DNA of 5,520 nt from NCBI GenBank assembly GCA_905371275.1, contig CAJPLH010000134.1:1-5520 (forward strand), written 5' to 3'. A program made the position numbers and the translations under genes. This stretch comes from Prevotellaceae bacterium. Lineage in GTDB: Bacteria > Bacteroidota > Bacteroidia > Bacteroidales > Bacteroidaceae. Numbering within the stretch: position 1 is the first letter of the stretch; the number at the start of each line of letters is the position of its first letter. Below are positions 1-5,520 of this stretch, piece after piece. The notes beneath the pieces are model-generated. The model made no database searches and was not told where the DNA came from. It worked only from the letters and a program-made list of their open reading frames with translations.

Positions 1-34
1 TCAAATTGCAGGCTGATTTGATGGTACTTTTTCT

Positions 35-1330
35 TTAGGTGTGTTTCATAAACGACAGACGGTACAAGGCTCTGCGCAGCATATACCAAGGAATGCCGAG
101 ATATTCAGTGGGAATCCACCAAAAATGCAGCAACATATTGTAGAAATAAATACAACTATGAGCCAGAAAACCTCCATTTCGAGAAAAGGAAGAACCAAAC
201 ATTGCGTGATTTCCCACCTTGATGCTCCACTTCAAAAGAGATTTTGCGCGAAGCGCGTCAAAACTGCTATAAGGATACTTCAAGTTTGATGAAGAAGGCG
301 AATATGTAGAAGAGTTCGAAGAAGGAGCTATAGAAGAAGACGAATACGCAGAAGAATCTGAAGATGGAACCAAAGAAGAAGCTGAAGAGGAGGGAGAAGA
401 GTCTGTGGCTGGTGTAGGAATAACACTAGTGGAATTAGTTTTCTCCAGAAGCGACAGATCAAAATGATGCGCAGAGAAACCTAGATATTCCACAGAGAAA
501 GCAGACAATATGCGATAAAAACGTGTGAGATGGAGTTGAGAGAGTGCATTTTTCAATAATGCTCTGTCCAAACGATGACCATAAGTAGTCAGCACCATCC
601 CCCAATCCACCAGTTGACGTAAACCAATGCCGAGATGCGTGGCATGCACCATAATGTGCGCTGTGAGCAAAACAATATTCAAATGCGGAGGAAGGATAGG
701 AACATTGTAGCCATCAATTTCCACAAAATGTTGCCATTCTCCCACGGTGTCTACCTCCTTGTGCATCATCTGTTTCAAATGTTGCACTGCCGGTGGCCAT
801 TGCATCGGCTGAAGTGCGCGATGCAATTCCACGGTAACGCCTTTTCTCTCAAAAACCTCGTGCAGAAGTGTTTGATGGTCGAACACAAACCCAAGATTTT
901 GCAATACACATTTTGCTTCCTCAAAATGCTGTGGTGCAAGGTATATGTCAATATCTCCTGCACGGCGCAAAAGAGGTCGAGGATAAACCGCAGCACACGA
1001 CTGACCTTTCAACAAAACATATCGAAGGTGAGCAGCATCAAAGGCGCGTGCCAACTCCACCACTACTTGATTCATTTGACGATTAGCCATTTCCAACGGC
1101 AAAAGTCCTCCAATCCATTGCTTCAGAAGTGGACGTTCCGCTTCACCAACCGACAATTGAGGCAAAGCATAGAGAAGCCCATCCACAGCTTGTCGCTGTG
1201 CTTCACGAAGCAGCGCAGCGAAATTGTCAATTTCAACGGGACAAGTTTCCCCCAATAAGGCACTTCTCAACAAAGAGAAGAGCAAATCGTAAGTGGAAGT
1301 CAAATCAGCTTTAGACATATCAAAGAACAT
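35..1330 (-). CDS. Nucleotidyltransferase family protein (PF14907/NTP_transf_5-like) with serine-rich insertion
   Basis: This is a predicted nucleotidyltransferase of unknown substrate. The core shows LLKG (106-109), then Y116, R123 and GDIDIYL (125-131), the G-D-x-D pattern that binds catalytic metal in the polymerase-beta fold. VELH (167-170) may supply the third carboxylate through Glu168. GLRQLVDWG (236-244) matches a conserved block of the PF14907 family. The region before residue 100 and the C-terminal part are mostly helical by composition; residues 388-425 are rich in aromatic and hydrophobic residues. Residues 300-357 form a low-complexity segment with 27 serines out of 58, probably a disordered insertion before the usual C-terminal helices resume. 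Length is 431 residues. The first ATG (1330) shares its A with the upstream stop (TAATG), suggesting coupled translation; GGAG lies 11 nt upstream. Met5 (1318) is an alternative start. The family is recognised with good confidence; the biological role is not known. Confidence 0.87.
   Translation of the reverse strand: MFFDMSKADLTSTYDLLFSLLRSALLGETCPVEIDNFAALLREAQRQAVDGLLYALPQLSVGEAERPLLKQWIGGLLPLEMANRQMNQVVVELARAFDAAHLRYVLLKGQSCAAVYPRPLLRRAGDIDIYLAPQHFEEAKCVLQNLGFVFDHQTLLHEVFERKGVTVELHRALQPMQWPPAVQHLKQMMHKEVDTVGEWQHFVEIDGYNVPILPPHLNIVLLTAHIMVHATHLGIGLRQLVDWGMVLTTYGHRLDRALLKNALSQLHLTRFYRILSAFSVEYLGFSAHHFDLSLLEKTNSTSVIPTPATDSSPSSSASSLVPSSDSSAYSSSSIAPSSNSSTYSPSSSNLKYPYSSFDALRAKSLLKWSIKVGNHAMFGSSFSRNGGFLAHSCIYFYNMLLHFWWIPTEYLGIPWYMLRRALYRLSFMKHT
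284..367 (-). repeat. Degenerate 14-codon tandem repeat in the serine-rich insertion
   Basis: Two adjacent 42-nt units, 367-326 and 325-284 on the minus strand, encode residues 322-335 and 336-349 of the nucleotidyltransferase. Both follow the pattern P-S-S-(D/N)-S-S-x-Y-S-x-S-S. By hand alignment they share 29 of 42 bases. TCT dominates the serine codons, so the plus strand is strikingly purine-rich (GAAGAA-like) here. This fits an in-frame duplication that later diverged. Confidence 0.5.
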
Positions 1331-1332
1331 TA
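1328..1332 (-). promoter_or_regulatory. TAATG stop/start overlap coupling the ABC-F and nucleotidyltransferase genes
   Basis: On the minus strand the ABC-F stop TAA and the nucleotidyltransferase start ATG share one base, giving TAATG. Such overlaps usually let a terminating ribosome reinitiate, so the second protein is made in proportion to the first. No promoter is needed between the genes and none is seen. A GGAG in the last ABC-F codons sits 11 nt upstream, slightly far for a standard ribosome binding site. Confidence 0.8.
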
Positions 1333-2967
1333 AGACTTGCGCTCCAGTTCTTGGAGATTTTCAAGTCGTTTTGTTTCGAGGAAATCATAAATACCTCCGA
1401 GGTGTTCCTTCACTTTTCCTCCACCAAACTCATAGACTTTTGTCACCAAGCCATCGAGGAAGTCACGGTCGTGACTCACCACAATGAGTGTGCCATCAAA
1501 ATCTTGTAAAGCCTGTTTGAGCACATCTTTCGTGCGCAAATCGAGGTGGTTAGTCGGTTCGTCGAGAATCAACAAATTGAAAGGTTCGAGCAAGAGTTTG
1601 AGAATTGCCAAACGCGTGCGCTCACCCCCCGAAAGCACCTTCACCTTCTTTGTTCCTTCTTCACCTCCAAACATGAAAGCACCTAGCAAGTCACGGATTT
1701 TCAAACGAATTTCTCCCTTTGCCACACTGTCTATGGTGTCGTAAACAGTGATTTCTCCGTCCAACAGAGTGGCTTGGTTTTGCGCAAAATAGCCAATTTG
1801 CACGTTATGTCCCAGCGTCAGCGTACCTTCGTGTTCAAGTTGTCCCATGATACATTTGACCAACGTAGATTTTCCTTCTCCGTTTCGTCCCACAAAAGCC
1901 ACTTTGTCGCCACGCTCCACCATGAGCGAAGCATTTTGGAACACCACGTGGTCGCCATAGGTCTTGCCCACAGCATCCATCGTCACAGGATAACTGCCCG
2001 AACGTGGAGAAGGAGGGAATTTCAGACGCAGGCGCGAAGTATCTTCTTCATCCACTTCCACCAATTCCAGTTTTTCAAGCATACGCACACGGCTCTGCAC
2101 CTGGTTTGTTTTGGAATAAGTACCCTTGAATCGCTCGATATACAATTTCGTTTCAGCAATCATCTTTTGCTGATCGTCATATTGTTTCTGTTGTTGCTCG
2201 CGGCGTTCCTTACGCAATTCGAGATATTGCGAATATCCCGCCTTATAGTCGTAGATGCGTCCCAGCGTTATCTCAATCGTGCGGGTCGTGATGTTGTCCA
2301 CAAACTTACGGTCGTGACTGATCACCACCACCGCTTTACCCGAAGTCATAATGAAGTTTTCCAACCAACCAATACTCTCAATGTCCAAGTGGTTGGTCGG
2401 CTCATCGAGCAAGAGCACATCAGGATTTTGCAAAAGCAATTTCGCCAATTCGATGCGCATACGCCATCCTCCAGAGAAGTCACTCGTGGGACGTTGGAAA
2501 TCAGTGCGTTCAAAACCCAATCCCAGCAGCATTTTCTCCACATCTTCTTCAAAGTGTGTGAGATCAATGGCATAAAACTTCTCGCTCATCGCAGCCACTT
2601 TCTCAATGAGTGCCATATACTCTTCGCTCTCATAGTCAGTGCGCGTCATCAATTCTTGGTTAAGTAGCTCAATTTCCCCCTCCATCTCCTTGAGATGCTC
2701 AAAGGGCAAACAAGCTTCTTCAAAAACGGTGCGTCCATCTTCGGTGAGCAAGTGCTGGGGTAGGTAAGCAATGACCGAATCTTTTGGCGCGCTCACCCTA
2801 CCCTTCGTGGGTTGTCGTTCACCAGCAAGAATTTTCAAGAGCGTACTTTTTCCCGCTCCGTTTTTCCCCATCAAAGCGATGCGGTCTTTCTCATTGATTT
2901 GAAAAGAAATATCTTTGAAAAGGGTTGTACCCCCAAATTCTACGGTGAGTCCGTCTACTGATATCAT
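1330..2967 (-). CDS. ABC-F family ATP-binding protein (ribosome-associated, duplicated ATPase)
   Basis: ABC-F proteins have two ATPase domains and no membrane domain. Characterised members bind the ribosomal E site and rescue or tune stalled translation. Domain 1 shows Walker A GKNGAGKST (34-42), Q-loop Gln71, signature FSGGW (164-168), Walker B ending LLLDEPTNHLD (185-195) with catalytic Glu189, and SHDR (217-220). The linker (about 240-322) is a charged, Gln-rich probable coiled coil, the ribosome-contacting arm of the family. Domain 2 shows GRNGEGKST (360-368), LSGGE (445-449), LILDEPTNHLD (466-476) with Glu470, and SHDR (498-501). Both sites look fully active. The protein is 545 residues and ends soon after domain 2, without the C-terminal coiled coil of Uup. 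From memory it closely resembles the common Bacteroidales housekeeping ABC-F. It starts at ATG 2967 behind a Bacteroidetes promoter, and its stop overlaps the next start as TAATG. I leave the symbol blank because orthology to a named E. coli or Bacillus member is unclear. Confidence 0.96.
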   Translation of the reverse strand: MISVDGLTVEFGGTTLFKDISFQINEKDRIALMGKNGAGKSTLLKILAGERQPTKGRVSAPKDSVIAYLPQHLLTEDGRTVFEEACLPFEHLKEMEGEIELLNQELMTRTDYESEEYMALIEKVAAMSEKFYAIDLTHFEEDVEKMLLGLGFERTDFQRPTSDFSGGWRMRIELAKLLLQNPDVLLLDEPTNHLDIESIGWLENFIMTSGKAVVVISHDRKFVDNITTRTIEITLGRIYDYKAGYSQYLELRKERREQQQKQYDDQQKMIAETKLYIERFKGTYSKTNQVQSRVRMLEKLELVEVDEEDTSRLRLKFPPSPRSGSYPVTMDAVGKTYGDHVVFQNASLMVERGDKVAFVGRNGEGKSTLVKCIMGQLEHEGTLTLGHNVQIGYFAQNQATLLDGEITVYDTIDSVAKGEIRLKIRDLLGAFMFGGEEGTKKVKVLSGGERTRLAILKLLLEPFNLLILDEPTNHLDLRTKDVLKQALQDFDGTLIVVSHDRDFLDGLVTKVYEFGGGKVKEHLGGIYDFLETKRLENLQELERKS

Positions 2968-3012
2968 AAAGTGTCTATATTATGCTGCGATAGTCTAAAT
3001 GTGATGTTTGTG

Positions 3013-3044
3013 CAAAGTTACTCATTCTTCCTCGCTTTGCCAAA
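3013..3044 (-). promoter_or_regulatory. Bacteroidetes-type promoter for the ABC-F/nucleotidyltransferase pair
   Basis: On the minus strand a TTTG (3044-3041) is followed, after exactly 20 bp, by TAACTTTG (3020-3013). This matches the Bacteroidetes primary-sigma consensus (-33 TTTG, about 19-21 bp, -7 TAnnTTTG) at every specified base. The -7 box ends 45 nt before the ABC-F ATG, implying a leader of roughly 35-40 nt. No strong Shine-Dalgarno follows; the leader just before the ATG is AT-rich, as is usual in this phylum. Confidence 0.75.
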
Positions 3045-3083
3045 TACGTTGCCCTGATTTGCCCCAGAGCAAGGGAAATCCTC

Positions 3084-4043
3084 CTAGCACATAGAACCAC
3101 CCAAATGAGTCACTAACCAATTGCGGTAGAACAACAAAGCTGTTTCTTCCCAAGAAAAGTCGATACCATTCTCGGGATTATCCTCTATATAATAATGGAG
3201 AGGGGGAGCAATGGGCAACCCCTTTGCCAGATCACGGCGGTATTCTCCGTCGAGGGTGTCGGCTCTATATTCCAAATGCCCGGTCACAAAAGTTTGCTGA
3301 CGAGTGGCATCGTAGAAAATGCTCTGCCCCACTTCACTGTCCGCCAGCACCTCCAGCCCTTCGGGCAGAAATTGCGTATCACCACCCTGCAAAGTGGCTT
3401 CAGCGTCAGTATCTCCCCAATAAACTTCGGTGTGCCTACTATGCGGCATAGGGAATGTCACCCCCAAACCGCAGAGTAAAGGATGTTGCGGAGCAAGATT
3501 GCGCTGCGCGAAAATGCCAAAACATTTTTCAGCAAGACCACGCTTTCCACATCCATAGAAATGATGGAGCGCGGCTTGTGCAGCCCAACAGATGTTGAGT
3601 GTGGGAATACCATAATGCGCTGTCCAGTCCCAAATGTTTTGAAGTTCCTTCCAATAGCGCACCTCTTCAAAGAGCATCTGCTCCAGAGGAGCCCCAGTGA
3701 CGATGAGCCCATCAATACTCGGCAACTGCTTCTCACCACAACCACACACAAGCGCACCCTCCGAAGCCTCAGCCATCGAGGGAACAAAATCCACATAATG
3801 CGCATCCACATAAGCCTGCGGTGTAGTTTTGTAGTGTTGATGAGGAATTTTCAGCAACACCAAATTAACATCTAAGTTAGCCGCAGAGAGCATCTTACAG
3901 AAGTCGAACTCCGTTTCCGGCTTTTGTGGCATAAGATTGAGTAACCCCACGGTGGGTAAAGTAGGCTCTTGCCCCACACAGAGGGGAAAACCTAAACGTG
4001 CCAAACTTTCAATGGCGGGAATTTGACTATTGACGTAGAGCAT
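3084..4043 (-). CDS. metA: Homoserine O-acyltransferase MetA, predicted acetyl-CoA-dependent
   Basis: MetA acylates the hydroxyl of L-homoserine, the first committed step of methionine synthesis, in the cytoplasm. Its glutamine-amidotransferase-like fold has a nucleophilic cysteine. Over 319 residues the sequence shows LNLMP (35-39), VTGAPLE (115-121), ICWAAQ with nucleophile Cys152, PHSRHTEV (200-207), and TGHLEY with His256 and Glu258 completing the triad. Position 121, equivalent to residue 111 of Bacillus cereus MetA, is Glu. In that enzyme Glu gives acetyl-CoA use and Gly gives succinyl-CoA use, so the product is probably O-acetylhomoserine (the name metAA would then apply). The ATG at 4043 is chosen because the longer 334-residue reading would start at a TTG in the terminator loop and translate the U-tract. 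The N- and C-termini are shorter than in E. coli, and residues about 84-110 form a longer loop with Cys100 and Cys102. No confident promoter or 3' terminator is visible. Confidence 0.93.
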   Translation of the reverse strand: MLYVNSQIPAIESLARLGFPLCVGQEPTLPTVGLLNLMPQKPETEFDFCKMLSAANLDVNLVLLKIPHQHYKTTPQAYVDAHYVDFVPSMAEASEGALVCGCGEKQLPSIDGLIVTGAPLEQMLFEEVRYWKELQNIWDWTAHYGIPTLNICWAAQAALHHFYGCGKRGLAEKCFGIFAQRNLAPQHPLLCGLGVTFPMPHSRHTEVYWGDTDAEATLQGGDTQFLPEGLEVLADSEVGQSIFYDATRQQTFVTGHLEYRADTLDGEYRRDLAKGLPIAPPLHYYIEDNPENGIDFSWEETALLFYRNWLVTHLGGSMC

Positions 4044-4060
4044 CGCAACAAAATCTGAAG

Positions 4061-4106
4061 AAAAAAAGAAAAAGGCAGTCAGCCACAAAGGAGTGCGCTG
4101 ACCACC
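4061..4106 (-). terminator. Intrinsic terminator (stem-loop plus U-tract) between the M13 peptidase gene and metA
   Basis: On the minus strand the arms GGTGGTCAGC (4106-4097) and GCTGACTGCC (4083-4074) pair as a 10-bp stem with two G-U wobbles. The stem continues, past a bulged G at 4096, into CAC/GTG (4095-4093 with 4086-4084) closed by a 6-nt loop. A TTTTTCTTTTTTT tract (4073-4061) follows at once. This is a textbook rho-independent terminator and fits as the 3' end of the peptidase transcript, 65 nt past its stop. It ends only 17 nt before the metA start codon, so it could instead lie in the metA leader. Confidence 0.82.
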
Positions 4107-4121
4107 TTATTAAAACCCAAT

Positions 4122-4135
4122 CGGTCATTAGACCG
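4122..4135. repeat. Perfect inverted repeat, 5-bp arms with a 4-bp centre
   Basis: CGGTC-ATTA-GACCG lies between the peptidase stop codon and the terminator stem. On the minus strand it is followed by ATTGGGTTTTAA, so it could be a weak first terminator or a stabilising 3' hairpin. It could also be a protein-binding dyad upstream of metA. Its 3' arm, as TGACC (4127-4123), is also complementary to GGTCA (4103-4099) in the terminator's 5' arm. Arms of 5 bp can arise by chance, so function is uncertain. Confidence 0.35.
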
Positions 4136-4170
4136 TTAAAGTTTTACTGGTAATGGAAAAGACCACTTCC

Positions 4171-5520
4171 TTACCACACATCCACGCGCTTAGCTTTGGG
4201 AGTGAAGAGTTTGTCGCCCTTCTTGATGTTGAAAGCCTTATACCACGCGTCAATTTGGGGCAAAGCCGCGTTCACGCGCCAACGACCAGGAGAGTGAGGG
4301 TCGGTGCGCACACGATTACGCAAGGCTTCGGGGCGCGCATTGCCTGCCCATACCAAAGAATAAGCGAGGAAGAAACGCTGTTCGGGAGTGAAACCATCGT
4401 TCACAGTCGAAGGATTTTGCGCTTGTGCTTTTTGGAACGCTTGATAAGCGATTTTGATGCCGCCATGGTCTGCAATATTTTCACCACAAGTGAGGGCGCC
4501 ATTCACATGCACGCCAGGCAAAACTTCTACAGCATTAAAGGTGCGAACCATGCGTTGTGTGCGCTGCTCAAAGTTCTTTTTGTCTTGTTCAGTCCACCAG
4601 TTGCGCAAATTGCCATCCTTGTCAAACTGTGCGCCTTGGTCGTCAAAACCGTGCGTCATTTCGTGACCAATCACCACACCAATAGCCCCATAATTGATGG
4701 CATCATCGCTATCAGCTGTGAAGAAAGGAGGTTGGAGAATACCAGCAGGGAAACAAATCTCGTTGGTTGTGGGATCATAATAAGCGTTGATAGTTTGAGG
4801 TGTCATTCCCCATTCATCGCGATCCACGGGTTTATTGACCTTGCGTTGCACTTCGTCGTCGTTGGCAAAGGCAGCAGCGCGTTGCAAATTTTCATAGAAT
4901 GATAGAGATTCGTCAATGTGCAAACCATCATAACTGCGCCATTTATCGGGATATCCGATTTTGACATAGAAACTATTGAGTTTGTTTTGCGCCTCAGCCT
5001 TTGTGGCAGCTCCCATCCACTTTTGTTCTTGGATACGTTCGCCAAGTGCCACTTGAAGGTTCTTCACCAACTGAAGCATACGCTGTTTAGACTGTTCGGG
5101 GAAATAGCGTTCCACATACATTTTGCCGACTGCCATGCCCAACACACCTTCCACAGTGCCCACCGCACGTTTCCATCGAGGACGGTCTTGTTCTGAACCC
5201 GACATCACTTTGCCATAAAAATCAAAGTTTGCACGACGGAAGTCATCGCTCAAGGCATTAGAAGCATCATCAATGACAAAAAACTCAACGTAGTTCTTCA
5301 ACGCTTCGATGCTACTCTCGCTCCACAACTTTTCCACTTCGTGAATGGGTTGGAGTTGATTGACAGAAACTTCTGTGACAGCGGGAAAATTCTGCATCAA
5401 AAGATAAGCATTCCAATCAATGCCAGGGAAATCGCGCAACAAATCGTCATAACTCATCTTGTGATAGTTGCCTTCAATGTCGCGTTGTTCCGTGGCAGAA
5501 AACGAAACCTTTGCAATGCG
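4171..5520 (-). CDS. pepO: M13 family zinc metallopeptidase (PepO/neprilysin-like), 5' end outside the window
   Basis: This is a zinc endopeptidase of the neprilysin/PepO family, which cleaves peptides rather than folded proteins. Bacteroidota members are normally exported to the periplasm or anchored as lipoproteins. The open frame runs off the right edge. Visible residues number 449, counted from the edge, against roughly 670-700 for the family, so about 220-250 residues including any signal peptide are missing. The frame is open upstream of the first internal Met (5457) and carries the family's conserved RD...Y segment (residues 13-19), so that Met is not the start. Visible motifs are NAYY (245-248), the zinc motif HEMTH (286-290; bases 4651-4665), GENIAD with the third zinc ligand Glu347 and Asp351, and DPHSPG with His409, the likely transition-state histidine. 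The protein ends VDVW; neprilysin ends CRVW. The distance from HExxH to the C-terminus matches neprilysin, so the catalytic half is intact. The family call is very secure, the symbol less so. Confidence 0.95.
   Translation of the reverse strand, partial: RIAKVSFSATEQRDIEGNYHKMSYDDLLRDFPGIDWNAYLLMQNFPAVTEVSVNQLQPIHEVEKLWSESSIEALKNYVEFFVIDDASNALSDDFRRANFDFYGKVMSGSEQDRPRWKRAVGTVEGVLGMAVGKMYVERYFPEQSKQRMLQLVKNLQVALGERIQEQKWMGAATKAEAQNKLNSFYVKIGYPDKWRSYDGLHIDESLSFYENLQRAAAFANDDEVQRKVNKPVDRDEWGMTPQTINAYYDPTTNEICFPAGILQPPFFTADSDDAINYGAIGVVIGHEMTHGFDDQGAQFDKDGNLRNWWTEQDKKNFEQRTQRMVRTFNAVEVLPGVHVNGALTCGENIADHGGIKIAYQAFQKAQAQNPSTVNDGFTPEQRFFLAYSLVWAGNARPEALRNRVRTDPHSPGRWRVNAALPQIDAWYKAFNIKKGDKLFTPKAKRVDVW

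Noticed and set aside
273..466. A plus-strand frame giving a very acidic Glu-rich peptide across the serine-rich repeat.
   Set aside because: It has no start codon near its beginning and is the direct mirror of TCT-rich serine codons (AGA/GAA on the other strand).
635..1258. A 207-codon plus-strand open frame opposite the nucleotidyltransferase.
   Set aside because: Its composition is biased (many His, Lys, Gln), no motif is visible, and it is antisense to the conserved nucleotidyltransferase core.
35..1330. A toxin-antitoxin nucleotidyltransferase (MNT/HEPN or MenA-like) system.
   Set aside because: The protein is far longer than MNT antitoxins, no HEPN or small partner gene is adjacent, and the coupled neighbour is an ABC-F ATPase.
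1774..2667. A 297-codon open frame on the plus strand, opposite the ABC-F gene.
   Set aside because: It lies wholly antisense to a gene with complete ABC-F motifs, and its translation is His-, Phe- and Arg-rich with no recognisable domain. It is a codon-bias shadow.
3001..3083. An intrinsic terminator after metA.
   Set aside because: Only short imperfect pairings (such as TTGC/GCAA) are present and none is followed by a U-tract.
4027..4128. A 33-residue minus-strand frame starting in the upstream dyad and overlapping the metA start, considered as an attenuator leader peptide.
   Set aside because: It has no methionine codons after the start, a composition set by the U-tract, and no clear ribosome binding site.
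4044..4170. A SAM riboswitch upstream of metA.
   Set aside because: The spacer shows neither the multi-helix SAM-I layout nor the short SAM-II pseudoknot consensus as I remember them. A covariance-model search would settle it.

Overview
All four genes lie on the minus strand. The window looks like ordinary chromosome from a member of the Bacteroidota, probably Bacteroidales and possibly Prevotellaceae. Three things point there: the protein families present (an ABC-F ATPase that reads like the common Bacteroidales type, a PF14907-type nucleotidyltransferase, an M13/PepO-like peptidase); the weak or absent Shine-Dalgarno sequences; and a good match to the Bacteroidetes promoter (TTTG, 20 bp, TAACTTTG) upstream of the ABC-F gene. 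Base composition is in the mid-forties percent GC by eye, with no abrupt change that would suggest an island. The genus call is weaker than the phylum call.

In transcription order, right to left: (1) 5520-4171, the C-terminal two thirds of an M13 zinc metallopeptidase, cut by the window edge, with HEMTH and GENIAD intact. (2) 4170-4044, a 127-bp spacer holding a short palindrome (4122-4135) and a strong intrinsic-terminator structure (stem-loop 4074-4106, U-tract 4061-4073) that ends only 17 nt before the next start codon. (3) 4043-3084, MetA, a homoserine O-acyltransferase. Its specificity position is glutamate, so acetyl-CoA is the predicted donor. (4) 3083-2968, a 116-bp spacer with the Bacteroidetes promoter. 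(5) 2967-1330, a two-domain ABC-F ATPase of the ribosome-associated kind. (6) 1330-35, a nucleotidyltransferase-fold protein with a serine-rich insertion. Its start codon overlaps the ABC-F stop codon as TAATG. Bases 1-34 hold no start codon on the minus strand and no visible terminator.

Functionally these are three units: a probably exported peptidase, a methionine-biosynthesis gene, and a translationally coupled ABC-F/nucleotidyltransferase pair. I see no mobile element, CRISPR array, tRNA or rRNA, and no clear new multi-gene system. The points most worth a second look are the terminator/possible attenuator in front of metA, the predicted acetyl-CoA specificity of MetA, and the serine-rich insertion in the nucleotidyltransferase with its coupling to the ABC-F gene.
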